Assembly (NCBI GenBank): GCA_044598425.1
Contig: CP172536.1
Span: 2,294,001 to 2,358,000, forward strand
Origin: JAEVLT01 sp044598425
Lineage (GTDB): Bacteria; Bacillota; Bacilli; Bacillales; Cytobacillaceae
Direction of reading: 5' to 3'
Length of the DNA: 64,000 nt
The translations under genes were made by a program, and so were the position numbers. Below the pieces are notes generated by a model. It was given only the letters and a program-made list of their open reading frames with translations, was not told where the DNA came from and did no database searches. Below, in pieces: positions 16,688-25,152 of the stretch. Position 1 is the stretch's first letter, and each line of letters starts with the position of its first letter.

Positions 16688-17816
16688 CGGTTTTCACACC
16701 CAAAAACGAAAGGAAAATTTCTTTCATAAAGGAAAACAAGCCCTTCCTTTCTTTGTTGCCATTACTCCTTTGAAAATAAACCGGCACTTTGTCGATCAAT
16801 TTGTCATCTAAGAAAATTGCCGCTTTTCCTGCTACAGTTTCTGTTTTTGTTAAAGGCGGTTTTTTTAGTTTGTATTCTATTCTAAATAAATTCATTTCTT
16901 TTGCTGTAGCTGGATATATAAAAGCTTTTTTCAAATATAAGCTGCCATTATACCGGTTATTTTTCCCGGTATCAATTTCCCCTTTAGGGAGAACTTCCGC
17001 CATATCATAATTTTTGAAACCATTCTCATACATAGCGATATGGTCGTTCCAATCATCCGGGTCATTAAGGGTGACGGCGATTAACGACATGTCTCCCTTT
17101 GTAGCCGTTGATACAAGTGTTCTCTTTGCCAATTTTGTGAATCCTGTTTTCCCGCCAGTGGTGTAACGATACTTTGACAACAGCCGATTTTTATTTTTCC
17201 AAATCCGATCCCAATTCTCAGTTGGATTTGGGGTTCGGTATTCTTTTGTTCCTACAATTTCCCGGTAAACCTTATTATTCATTGCATATCTGGTTAGCAA
17301 AGCCATATCGTAGGCCGTTGAGTAATGATTATTTGAATCATCAAGTCCATGAGGATTCGCAAAGTGGGTATTGAGCATACCAATCTCTTTTGCCCGCTGG
17401 TTCATCAAGTACACAAAACCCTCGACACTTCCGCCGACTGCCTCGGCAATCGTAACAGCCGCGTCATTTCCTGATCGAAGCATCAGTCCATAAACCAAAT
17501 CTTTTAACTTTATTTTTTCCCCTGGCTTTAAATAGACAGAGGATCCTTCCGCTCTTGTTGCTTGCTCGCTTACCTTTACATCTTGATTCATTTTCCCTGA
17601 TTCAATAGCCAGTATCGCTGTCATGATCTTTGTTATACTAGCAATTCTTCTCTTCGTATAAGCATCTTTTTCAAAAAGGATCCGGCCTGATTTTTGTTCC
17701 ATTAAGATGGCGCTTTGCGCGTTAACGGAAACAGAAGCCTCCGCCTTTTTCGGAATATTCGCGCTGATGAAGATGAACACGAGGGAATAAATGATCAATC
17801 TTCTGCTCATTCTCAT
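16680..17816 (-). CDS. dacB: D-alanyl-D-alanine carboxypeptidase DacB (PBP5*)
   Basis: A 378-residue low-molecular-weight penicillin-binding protein. A signal peptide (about 1-27) is followed by the S11 peptidase domain with SITK (catalytic Ser), SGN and KTG motifs, and by a C-terminal beta-rich domain and amphipathic tail. In Bacillus, DacB trims peptide side chains of spore cortex peptidoglycan in the mother cell. A SigE-type promoter lies just upstream. The ATG-Arg-Met-Ser start follows ACGGGG; longer starts run into the promoter. Confidence 0.95.
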   Translation of the reverse strand: MRMSRRLIIYSLVFIFISANIPKKAEASVSVNAQSAILMEQKSGRILFEKDAYTKRRIASITKIMTAILAIESGKMNQDVKVSEQATRAEGSSVYLKPGEKIKLKDLVYGLMLRSGNDAAVTIAEAVGGSVEGFVYLMNQRAKEIGMLNTHFANPHGLDDSNNHYSTAYDMALLTRYAMNNKVYREIVGTKEYRTPNPTENWDRIWKNKNRLLSKYRYTTGGKTGFTKLAKRTLVSTATKGDMSLIAVTLNDPDDWNDHIAMYENGFKNYDMAEVLPKGEIDTGKNNRYNGSLYLKKAFIYPATAKEMNLFRIEYKLKKPPLTKTETVAGKAAIFLDDKLIDKVPVYFQRSNGNKERKGLFSFMKEIFLSFLGVKTDG

Positions 17817-17850
17817 TCTGCAACCCCGTCTCTTTTGATTAGTTTGTACA

Positions 17851-17878
17851 AGTTTATGCTGGACAAGGGTCATTATGA
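17851..17878 (-). promoter_or_regulatory. SigE-type promoter of dacB-spmA-spmB
   Basis: On the minus strand TCATAAT (17872-17878), a 13-base spacer and CATAAACT (17851-17858) match the SigE consensus KMATATT/CATACANT at 6 of 7 and 7 of 8 positions. B. subtilis dacB is a SigE gene. Confidence 0.7.
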
Positions 17879-17900
17879 CAGGAAAGAAATAAAAGTTGAA

Positions 17901-17935
17901 AAAGAGGGAATTTTTTTAAAAATTCCCTCTTTTTT
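17901..17935. terminator. Terminator after the superoxide dismutase gene
   Basis: A 15-bp stem (AAAGAGGGAATTTTT and its complement) followed by T or A runs on either strand. Confidence 0.88.
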
Positions 17936-17944
17936 CTTCAGTTA

Positions 17945-18835
17945 TTAAAATGTTTGCCACTTCAGCTCGGAAGCTTGCTCAAAGCGTCTTTCAACATCGC
18001 CCCAGTTGACGATTTTCCACCAATTTTCGATATAGTCTGCCCGCTTATTTTCATATTGTAAATAGTAGGCATGCTCCCAGACATCAATCACCAGCAGCGG
18101 AATCGTATCCCACAGCGCAAACTGCATATGCTTTTCAGTTTGTAAAATTTCCAAATGCCTTGCTCTCGGCGACCAAACGAGCAGCGCCCATCCATTCCCT
18201 TCCACTTGTTTCGCCGCTTCAGTAAAGTGTTCTTTAAATGCATCAAAGCTGCCAAAATAACTTTCTATTTCTTTCAATAGCCGGCCGTTAGGTTTTCCTC
18301 CTCCATTTGCAGATAAATTATTCCAAAAAACTGTATGCAAATAATGACCCGATCCATGGAAAGCGAGTTCTCGGGACCAATGTTTGATCAAGGAGTAATC
18401 TTTTGTTTCTCTTGCTTTCTGTAAATTCAGCTCCGCCTTATTTAAACCTTCTACATAGGTAAGGTGGTGCTGCTGATGATGAAGCTTCATGATTTTTTCT
18501 GAAATAGATGGTTCAAGAGCGTTATACTCATAAGGAAGGTTTGGAAGCTTATGAGCTCCTGCTGAGAGTACCGAACTGACGACCCATATGTTTCCCATCT
18601 CTTGTTTTCTAGTAAAATAACTTTCCATCTCATCATGAATAGCCTCGGCCTTTGCCTGCAAATCTAATAGATCTTGGTCTGTCAATGGCTGCTTAAGGTT
18701 CTCGATTAACTCAGTAAATCTGTCCAGCTTTCCCCAAAGTTCAATGCCCGCTCCTGCCTTTTCTGATTCAAGGAAATGCTTCATATCCTCGTTCCATTTA
18801 AACAATTCGTTTACATACTTGCTAAATCGGTCCAA
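17945..18835 (-). CDS. Fe/Mn superoxide dismutase with N-terminal extension (SodF-like)
   Basis: A 296-residue protein of the iron/manganese superoxide dismutase family. The catalytic domain starts at about residue 95 (HKLPNLPYEYNALEP) and has metal ligands in the expected places: His in KLHHQQHHLTYV, His in HGSGHYLHTVFWNNL, and the DVWEHAYYLQYENKRADYIENWW signature. The first 90 residues are a predicted helical extension that ordinary SodA (about 200 residues) lacks; B. subtilis SodF has a similar extension. Whether it is active and which metal it uses cannot be read here. A terminator separates it from dacB. Confidence 0.88.
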   Translation of the reverse strand: MDRFSKYVNELFKWNEDMKHFLESEKAGAGIELWGKLDRFTELIENLKQPLTDQDLLDLQAKAEAIHDEMESYFTRKQEMGNIWVVSSVLSAGAHKLPNLPYEYNALEPSISEKIMKLHHQQHHLTYVEGLNKAELNLQKARETKDYSLIKHWSRELAFHGSGHYLHTVFWNNLSANGGGKPNGRLLKEIESYFGSFDAFKEHFTEAAKQVEGNGWALLVWSPRARHLEILQTEKHMQFALWDTIPLLVIDVWEHAYYLQYENKRADYIENWWKIVNWGDVERRFEQASELKWQTF

Positions 18836-18952
18836 TCGTTTTCCTCCTCCCTCTCTTTACAGTGAGTGTGAATACATGTTACGTGTTGACTTCCATGCTT
18901 CACGTTAGTAAAAGGTATGAGAAATTACCAGCAATATTCTTTTTTAAACATA

Positions 18953-18991
18953 AAAGAGGCTGGCCCCTATAAAGACAGAGCTAGCCCCTTT
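18953..18991 (-). terminator. Terminator after ypuI
   Basis: A 12-bp stem with one mismatch and one G-U pair (AAAGGGGCTAGC with GCCAGCCTCTTT on the minus strand), followed by T. Confidence 0.75.
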
Positions 18992-18998
18992 ACTTTAA

Positions 18999-19490
18999 TT
19001 ATTTCGATTGAATAATTTTTGTGCGATAATCCGTTTCATAAAACTCCAGATCTTCGCGAATTCGTTGGAATTCCCCTTCAAGTCCTTTAACCAATTGCCG
19101 AAGGGCTTCCGGTACATTTCTATAAAATTTAATGGAATTTCTGCCTGTGTAGGCCGAGCGGCTGTCTTCATACCAAGCATCGTTCTTTGGAGAGAAAAAT
19201 TCCACAATACACTGATGATAGATTCGATAGAGCGTTTTTTCAGCAGCCGCTTTTTGAAATGGCTCGCTTTGTAAAATAACTCTGCATGCATCTAGACTTT
19301 CCTCACTGTATACGAGCAGCTTGCGCAAATTGGAAAGGACAACTTTCAAATAGTTTAAATCCTCCGCTTCTCCATTGTTTAATTGGCTAAGGGTTGTCTC
19401 GTTTAAAAAGGCTTCAAGTGTCTTGATTGTATTCGTTAAAAACGAATCAACTTCTTTCAATTGTGTTATTACGAGTGTGTTTCCCACCAT
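18999..19490 (-). CDS. ypuI: Conserved protein YpuI
   Basis: A 163-residue protein corresponding to B. subtilis YpuI (DUF3907) by position between scpAB and dacB and by overall composition. It is predicted soluble and mostly helical, with no catalytic motif that I can recognise. The ATG has GGAGGTGTCA upstream. It lies 12 bases after the preceding gene and probably shares its transcript. Function is unknown. Confidence 0.75.
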   Translation of the reverse strand: MVGNTLVITQLKEVDSFLTNTIKTLEAFLNETTLSQLNNGEAEDLNYLKVVLSNLRKLLVYSEESLDACRVILQSEPFQKAAAEKTLYRIYHQCIVEFFSPKNDAWYEDSRSAYTGRNSIKFYRNVPEALRQLVKGLEGEFQRIREDLEFYETDYRTKIIQSK

Positions 19491-19502
19491 TGACACCTCC
19501 AA

Positions 19503-19922
19503 TTAATTTGGTTGCAAAATAAACTCAAGCGGAGAACGGAGTTCATATTCTTGATTTTGCTGAAGTGCTTGAAATACTTCAGCGATTTTTTCCAAGTTCA
19601 CATCTTTAAAATAAGCAGCAAACTCTTCCTGATTATTCAAATAAAGGCGTTTCCTCTGACGTAAACCCGGATTTTTAACAAGGCAGACAAGTGCGACAAT
19701 ATCTTTAAAAAATACCGGTTGCGCTCCTGCTGCAAATACAGGATCTTGCTGGAATGGCGTAAACTCTGTGAAAATTTCATCAAAGTATCGTACGTACAAC
19801 ACATGCAGCGTCTTTTCTACTCCATCGTCTATATATGTTATTTCGCTTCTATTAAAAAAGTCCTCGGAAGTATTTGATTTTTCTTTTTCCAGTTCATAAC
19901 CCGCACATTGAATGATTTCCAA
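19503..19922 (-). CDS. Conserved protein of unknown function upstream of ypuI
   Basis: A 139-residue soluble acidic protein that I do not recognise. It starts with TTG behind AAGGAGAGGGG and ends with FILQPN, 12 bases before ypuI, so the two are probably co-transcribed. Its central part is alpha/beta-like (YVRYFDEIFTEFTPF; VALVCLVKNPGLRQRKRLYL) with no signal peptide or membrane helix. B. subtilis has no gene here that I recall, so it may be an accessory partner of YpuI; that is speculation. Confidence 0.7.
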   Translation of the reverse strand: MEIIQCAGYELEKEKSNTSEDFFNRSEITYIDDGVEKTLHVLYVRYFDEIFTEFTPFQQDPVFAAGAQPVFFKDIVALVCLVKNPGLRQRKRLYLNNQEEFAAYFKDVNLEKIAEVFQALQQNQEYELRSPLEFILQPN

Positions 19923-20002
19923 CTTTCCCCTCTCCTTATTGACAATTTACAATGAAACCGTATTTTTATTTTACCACAAAAGGAGAATAAATGTTTTGAA
20001 AA

Positions 20003-20590
20003 TTAAGAGTTGATGGTTTCCTGAAACTTTTCGAAAAACAGATCGGCTTCTTCCTGGACAAATTCTTCATTGACTTTTTCTGGAAGAGGCGGCAGCTCTT
20101 CAAGACTTCTCAAACCAAAATAGTCAAGAAATTCTTTTGTCGTACCATAAAGATAGGCTCTTCCCGCCCCTTCAGCCCGTCCCACCTCATTAATTAAAAC
20201 TTTTGACATCAGCGTCTGCAGAGGACGTTCCGTTTTTACACCGCGAATTTCTTCTATTTCCGCCCGGGTAATCGGCTGTTTATAGGCAATAATTGCAAGA
20301 GTTTCAAGGGATGCTTGCGAAAGAGTAGCCGTGCTTGGTGAATCGATCAGACGCTTTAAGTAATCAGCATTTTCTTTCTTAGTTGCGAGCTGATATGTAC
20401 CAGCCAATTCAACGATCGTTACTCCCCGTTTTGAATCCTGCTCATACTCCAGCCGCAAATCTTCTATTATACTTTTGGCAATCGGTTCCTCAATTTCTAA
20501 CACTTCCATAATTTGTTTCAATGAGAGCCCCTCATCACCCGCTGCAAATAGCAGGCTTTCAAGAATACTACTCCAATTAATAATTTCCAA
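20003..20590 (-). CDS. scpB: Chromosome segregation and condensation protein ScpB
   Basis: A 195-residue protein with two winged-helix domains. With ScpA it forms the kleisin complex that binds SMC and compacts and segregates the chromosome. The family-conserved segment ETLAIIAYKQPITRAEIEEIRGV is at about 92-115. The gene overlaps scpA by 14 bases, the classical scpA-scpB arrangement next to ypuI and ribT/ypuF in Bacillus. Confidence 0.96.
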   Translation of the reverse strand: MEIINWSSILESLLFAAGDEGLSLKQIMEVLEIEEPIAKSIIEDLRLEYEQDSKRGVTIVELAGTYQLATKKENADYLKRLIDSPSTATLSQASLETLAIIAYKQPITRAEIEEIRGVKTERPLQTLMSKVLINEVGRAEGAGRAYLYGTTKEFLDYFGLRSLEELPPLPEKVNEEFVQEEADLFFEKFQETINS

Positions 20591-21350
20591 CCGCTGTTTC
20601 TCCTTCCACTACAGCTTCAATAAAGATTTCGCTAAAATTTTTTTCTTGCACAACATCAACTTCTTTTCTTTTTATTAATTCAAGAATGGCAAGAAAGGTA
20701 ACCACAATATGTTCTTTCCCAGGATAGGGGAACAATTCGTTAAAGCTCTTTCTCCCCTTTATCCGAAATAGTTCATCCTTAATTTCCATCATCCTTTTTT
20801 CAATCGAGATTTCTTGACGGGCAATTTTTGTTGTGAGCGGCCGCTGTAATTTTTTACGCCGCAGCAATTTTTGAAAAGCAGCCAACATATCATATAAAGT
20901 TACATTTAACTCTATTTTCTCCGATTCGGTTTCCTGTGCATAAACAGAGAGATCACTTGGCGCCTTCGTGAACATTAATCCCCGTTCTTCTTCCATTTGT
21001 TTAAGACCATGTGCCGCCTCTTTAAATTTGCGGTATTCGAGCAGCTGCTCTACCAGTTCTTCCCTTGGATCTTCGCCTAGCTCAAATTCCGGATCATGTT
21101 CTAACAGTTCTTCTTCTTGCTTTGGCAGCAGCATTTTGCTTTTTATCGCAAGCAATGTCGCAGCCATGACAAGAAATTCACTCGCTAGATCAAGCTTCAA
21201 TTCTTTCATTGTTTTAATATACATTAAATATTGCTCTGTGATTTGAGCAACTGGAATATCATATATATCAATTTCCAAGCGATTGATTAAATGAAGGAGC
21301 AAGTCAAGCGGCCCTTCAAAAGCATCAATCTTTACGCTGTATTGCATCAT
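20577..21350 (-). CDS. scpA: Segregation and condensation protein ScpA
   Basis: A 257-residue kleisin. The N-terminal domain (FEGPLDLLLHLINRLEIDIYDIPVA, about 10-35) binds SMC, the middle part binds ScpB, and the C-terminal winged helix (about 195-250) closes the SMC ring. It is the first gene of scpA-scpB on the minus strand. Two consecutive ATG codons exist at the start, and the ribosome site is weak (GGTGAG), so the exact start is uncertain by one codon. Confidence 0.96.
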   Translation of the reverse strand: MMQYSVKIDAFEGPLDLLLHLINRLEIDIYDIPVAQITEQYLMYIKTMKELKLDLASEFLVMAATLLAIKSKMLLPKQEEELLEHDPEFELGEDPREELVEQLLEYRKFKEAAHGLKQMEEERGLMFTKAPSDLSVYAQETESEKIELNVTLYDMLAAFQKLLRRKKLQRPLTTKIARQEISIEKRMMEIKDELFRIKGRKSFNELFPYPGKEHIVVTFLAILELIKRKEVDVVQEKNFSEIFIEAVVEGETAVGNY

Positions 21351-21554
21351 TTCTCACCAAAATTCCTCATTAATAGCGTCTTTGTCCTTCTTATGACTAT
21401 TAATAGTATAGAGGATTCAAATGCGTTATCCAATAGAAAAATCAATCTGCATCCCGTATTATGATGGAAAACAGGTGATTTGCCTATAACATATTGGAAA
21501 ACCGCTACATATGATGGGAGGGAAAAGAAAATCATTCAATAGGAGGTATTTCAA

Positions 21555-21647
21555 ATGGCTGATGGCGTAGGATTTGGCGGCGGATTCGCGTTAATCGTTG
21601 TTCTGTTCATTTTGTTGATTATCGTTGGGGCTGCCTGGATTTACTAA
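21555..21647 (+). CDS. Small YjcZ-family hydrophobic protein
   Basis: A 30-residue protein: a short Gly-rich head (ADGVGFGGGFA) followed by one membrane helix and ending WIY. This is the YjcZ family of small sporulation-associated proteins. AGGAGG lies 8 bases upstream of the ATG. Upstream ACATATT and CATATGAT sequences resemble a SigE- or SigK-type promoter, though the spacing (12) is short. It is divergent from scpA. Confidence 0.75.
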   Translation: MADGVGFGGGFALIVVLFILLIIVGAAWIY

Positions 21648-21773
21648 TTGAAAAGCTTTGGAAGAACCCATCACTTAAGACGGGTTCTTCTGCTTTCTTC
21701 CCCTCTCGTGCGTATCGCCTGAGATGAAAGCTTGTGCTACACTGTACATAAACACGACTTGGGGGTGTTTTGT

Positions 21774-22295
21774 CTGTACCCAAAAGAATACATTGAATAC
21801 TTAGTCCATTTTCATGGAAGCCGGGATTATTTTGAATGCCATGAAATTCTTGAAGATTATTGGAAACGGGTTGATGCCGCACACAAAGAATCGGTTTGGG
21901 TGGGATTTATTCAACTGGCTGTTTCCAGTTATCACCATCGCCGCAGCAATTTTGCCGGCGCAAAAAAAACGCTGGCAACAGCAAAAAGAATTTTTTTACA
22001 GAATGAGCAAAAGCTAAAGAAGCTTGGAATGGATCCGCAAAAGATGGCCGTGATGCTTGAGCACCTTAGTGATCTGATCGACAAAGGGAAACCATATGAA
22101 AGCTTTCGTTTGCCGCTAAACGATCCTGTTTTAATCAGCAAATGCCAAAAGCTAGCGAACCAACTTGGACTGGATTTTGAAAACAACCGTGATGTGACGA
22201 ATGCAGAGATTGTTCACCGCCATCGGTTGCGCGACCGCACAAGTGTGATTCAAACCCGGCAAGAAGCACTTAAAAAGAAAAAGGGCAGCGATTAA
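21774..22295 (+). CDS. ypuF: DUF309 protein YpuF
   Basis: A 173-residue DUF309 protein. The conserved motif (HGSRDYFECHEILEDYWK, about 12-29) has the His and Glu residues typical of the family, and WVGFIQLAVSSYHHRRSNFAGA follows. Function is unknown. The start is unusual: no ATG has a ribosome site. The CTG at 21774 is 6 bases after GGGGGTG and gives an N-terminus (YPKEYIEYL) matching the family; an in-frame GTG at 21765 is the alternative. It is convergent with ribT, ending two bases from it. Confidence 0.8.
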   Translation: MYPKEYIEYLVHFHGSRDYFECHEILEDYWKRVDAAHKESVWVGFIQLAVSSYHHRRSNFAGAKKTLATAKRIFLQNEQKLKKLGMDPQKMAVMLEHLSDLIDKGKPYESFRLPLNDPVLISKCQKLANQLGLDFENNRDVTNAEIVHRHRLRDRTSVIQTRQEALKKKKGSD

Positions 22296-22296
22296 A

Positions 22297-22671
22297 TCAT
22301 TCGCTGCCTCCTGGTTCCTCTGTATCACAACGTTCACACTTTTCCACAAAAGCGGCTGTTTCCTCGGATGCGGTTATTTCTTTATCCGGATACATTTCTT
22401 GCAGAGCCTTTACCATTCTCTTTCCAATTCCTTGCTGCCGATGAGAAGGATTGACTGAAATATGCTGGATTTGCAATTGGTCGGTGCTTAAAAAGAGAAT
22501 GCCAATTAAGCCGATAATATCGTCTTCTTTCCAAAGAAATAGCTGCCAGCTTTCTTCCGTTTCGTATAACTTCATCGTTTGCTGTAGTTTCTTTAAATCC
22601 TTTTCATTTGGCATAAAGGATAGTAAACCCATTGCGATTTTTTCGAATGTCTTTTTGTATCGAATTAACAT
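22297..22671 (-). CDS. ribT: GNAT acetyltransferase RibT
   Basis: A 124-residue GNAT-family N-acetyltransferase. The acetyl-CoA motif is HISVNPSHRQQGIGKRMVKAL (R-x-x-G-x-G/A, about 70-90). In B. subtilis it ends the ribDG-E-BA-H riboflavin operon; here no rib gene lies upstream, so it stands alone next to ypuF. The tail carries a CERC motif and an acidic end. The substrate is not known. Confidence 0.82.
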   Translation of the reverse strand: MLIRYKKTFEKIAMGLLSFMPNEKDLKKLQQTMKLYETEESWQLFLWKEDDIIGLIGILFLSTDQLQIQHISVNPSHRQQGIGKRMVKALQEMYPDKEITASEETAAFVEKCERCDTEEPGGSE

Positions 22672-22905
22672 ATAGACCCCTCATTATTTGAATAGCCAGT
22701 ATTTTCGTTTCTTTAGTGTATGTAATGGATCATATTATTGCGCTCCACACCATCATACATAATTCTGCACGATTCATCAATCCTCATGATGAATGTCCAA
22801 CCTTTAAACATCATTCTACACCATTTTATTGATTTTTTCCATTTTCTCTGAACCGATAATCTGGATATATGTTGCTGCATTCCAAGACATACTATCAACC
22901 TTTCA

Positions 22906-23473
22906 TTATTTCATTGACCCATCCTGCCAAAAACTAACGGAACCATTTGGATAAATGTAATAGATACTATGGAAAGGAACATACTCTGTCTCGATATAAC
23001 TTGTTCTCATTTCAAAGCTGAAATTGTAATAGAGTTTTGCTGGATTTCCAGTTTAGGACTGTAGTATTGTGAATCTACTCTTTGACCATAACCTTTTGCA
23101 TTATTAAGGGAGAGAGAATAACTTTGGATACTGACCAACGTGTTTGAGATTATCTCAATGTTGAGTTGGCCTGTAATTTCACCTACAAAAGTGTATCCAT
23201 AATAGATATATTGATGTGCATTGACTGAACCGAGGGTACTGAGAGGACTTATATAAACATCTTCAGGCTTCTTTACTTTTTGCAATTTATCGAAGGCACT
23301 AACTATAGAGTAACCATTATTATTTGTAATTTGAACATCAAAACCCTGAGCCTTTAATTCTGCTGCTTTTTGCTTAACTACATCCAAATTATTTGAATTT
23401 GCTAGGGTAGAACCTGGGGATAGCCCTAGAAGTGCAATCAAAAAACTGAGAAAATAGTTAATATTCTTTTCAT
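22906..23473 (-). pseudogene. Frameshifted gene for an exported protein
   Basis: An ATG with a perfect AGGAGG site (23471-23473) begins a signal peptide MKRILTIFSVF that stops at once; in the next frame, after a T6 run, the peptide continues LIALLGLSPGSTLANS and then about 130 residues of a secreted, beta-rich domain. Near 23010 the frame shifts again: the 34-residue tail (MRTSYIETEYV...GSMK, 22906-23010) overlaps the previous stop by ATGA. Two frame breaks in one coherent protein indicate a pseudogene, unless sequencing errors are involved. I do not recognise the family. Confidence 0.75.
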
Positions 23474-23649
23474 CAGATTTACCTCCTCAATTTTATCATT
23501 TGACTGAGAGAGATTGAGATTAAGAGATTACAATTACCATTTTATAAAGATTCCTCCTTTTCTATATATTATTATAGCAAAGATAAGAGGAAATAAATAG
23601 AAAATGAAGAAATTTTTTAACTTTTCACCTAATTTTTCTCCATAAAAAA

Positions 23650-23685
23650 AGGATATATGCCAGATATATGGGCATAGTATCCTCT
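23650..23685. terminator. Terminator after lysA
   Basis: Interrupted stem (AGGATA-TGCC with GGCA-TATCCT) with runs of A and T on either side, 30 bases after the lysA stop. Confidence 0.8.
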
Positions 23686-23715
23686 TTTTTATTATTATCA
23701 AAAAAAAGCTTTCCA

Positions 23716-25020
23716 TTATTTTAATGAAAGATCCAGCCTGATGAGATCCTCGTAGGATTCCCTTTTGACAACAAGCCTGGATTGGCCATTTTCCACAAAG
23801 ACAACAGCAGGGCGCGGCAGGCGGTTGTAATTGTTCGCCATTGAATAACCATAGGCACCTGTACAAAAAACAGCGAGAATGTCTTCTTGATCGACAGCAG
23901 GAAGCGGTAAATCCCAAATCAGCATATCTCCTGATTCACAACATTTTCCGGCGATTGAAACCGTTTCTTTTGTCTCCGCTAATGGTCGATTGGCAAGAAC
24001 GGCTTCATATTTCGCTTGATATAAAGCAGGCCGAATGTTATCGCTCATTCCTCCATCAACTGCCACATACTTTCTGACATCCGGAACTTCTTTTTGCGAA
24101 CCTACTTTGTAAAGGGTCGTTCCCGCATCCCCAACAAGCGAGCGTCCCGGTTCGATCCAAATTTCCGGCAGCTTCATCGAATAAACATCTGACCATTTTT
24201 TTACATTTTTAATAATTTCCTTAACATATTGGGATGGGGCAAGCGGTTCATCTTCTTTTGTATAACGAATTCCGAAGCCGCCGCCTAAATTTAATACTTT
24301 GGCTTCAAATGACAATTCTTGTTTCCATTCATGCAATTTTTCAAAAATTTTCTCTGCCGCCAGCAAAAATCCGGTAGTTTCAAAAATTTGCGACCCAATA
24401 TGGCAATGAATCCCCAAAACATCAAAGGAAGGAAATAAAAGTGCCTTTCTTAGCGCTTTTTTCGCCTGGCCATTTTGCAAATCGAAGCCAAATTTCGAAT
24501 CTTCCTGTCCTGTTAAAATATAGTCATGGGTATGGGCTTCAATGCCAGGTGTAACCCTTAATAAAATTTTCACGGAAGTATTTTTTTCCAAACAAAGCGA
24601 CTTCAGCAGCTCTAGTTCAGTAAAGTTATCAACGACAATACAGCCAATCTCGTTTTCCAATGCCATCACCAATTCTTCGCGGCTTTTATTATTGCCATGA
24701 AAGTGGATACGTTCAACAGGAAATCCTGCAGCCAAAGCAGTATAAAGTTCACCGCCAGAAACAACATCCAGGGACAAACCTTCTTCCTCGGCGAGCTGAA
24801 CCATCGCAATCGTTGAAAATGCTTTGCTTGCGTAAGCAACTTGAGCAGTGACGTTCTGATCGATAAAAGCTTGTTTAAATCCTCTCGCCCTTTCTCGGAT
24901 CAAAGCTACATCATATACGTAAAGCGGTGTTCCATATTGTTCCGCCAATTGAACTGTATCGATACCGCCTATTTCCAAATGACCATTTTGATTGATTCTG
25001 GTCGTTCCATAAAAATACAT
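23716..25020 (-). CDS. lysA: Diaminopimelate decarboxylase LysA
   Basis: A 434-residue PLP enzyme that decarboxylates meso-diaminopimelate to L-lysine, the last step of lysine synthesis. Visible motifs include the PLP lysine (AYASKAFST, about 62), the HCHIGSQI segment, GGGFGIRY, EPGRSLV, and the C-terminal CESGDML / GAYGYSMANNYN sequences of group IV decarboxylases. It lies downstream of spoVAF, as in B. subtilis. The start used (MYFYGTT) has an AGAGGGAAGG site; no lysine riboswitch is present in the 130-base leader. Confidence 0.96.
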   Translation of the reverse strand: MYFYGTTRINQNGHLEIGGIDTVQLAEQYGTPLYVYDVALIRERARGFKQAFIDQNVTAQVAYASKAFSTIAMVQLAEEEGLSLDVVSGGELYTALAAGFPVERIHFHGNNKSREELVMALENEIGCIVVDNFTELELLKSLCLEKNTSVKILLRVTPGIEAHTHDYILTGQEDSKFGFDLQNGQAKKALRKALLFPSFDVLGIHCHIGSQIFETTGFLLAAEKIFEKLHEWKQELSFEAKVLNLGGGFGIRYTKEDEPLAPSQYVKEIIKNVKKWSDVYSMKLPEIWIEPGRSLVGDAGTTLYKVGSQKEVPDVRKYVAVDGGMSDNIRPALYQAKYEAVLANRPLAETKETVSIAGKCCESGDMLIWDLPLPAVDQEDILAVFCTGAYGYSMANNYNRLPRPAVVFVENGQSRLVVKRESYEDLIRLDLSLK

Positions 25021-25152
25021 GGCCTTCCCTCTCTTTTCAATAAACAAATAGACAGAATCCACGAAGATACTGCCTATTTCATCCTTTATTTATCGCTTTA
25101 ATTAATTAAAAATTACTTTAGCATAACGAAATCAATTCTGCAATTAAATTTT

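Noticed and set aside
22700..22900. Short frames in the gap after ribT
   Set aside because: No ribosome site, no coherent protein pattern; only the relic ending at 22906 is supported.
23534..23917. Minus-strand frame overlapping the 3' end of lysA
   Set aside because: It is an alternative frame of lysA and of its terminator region; its Cys-rich start is the shadow of lysA codons.
25040..25085. Possible hairpin upstream of lysA
   Set aside because: The arms (AAATAG-CAG-ATC type) have several mismatches and no T run; too weak to call a terminator or riboswitch.
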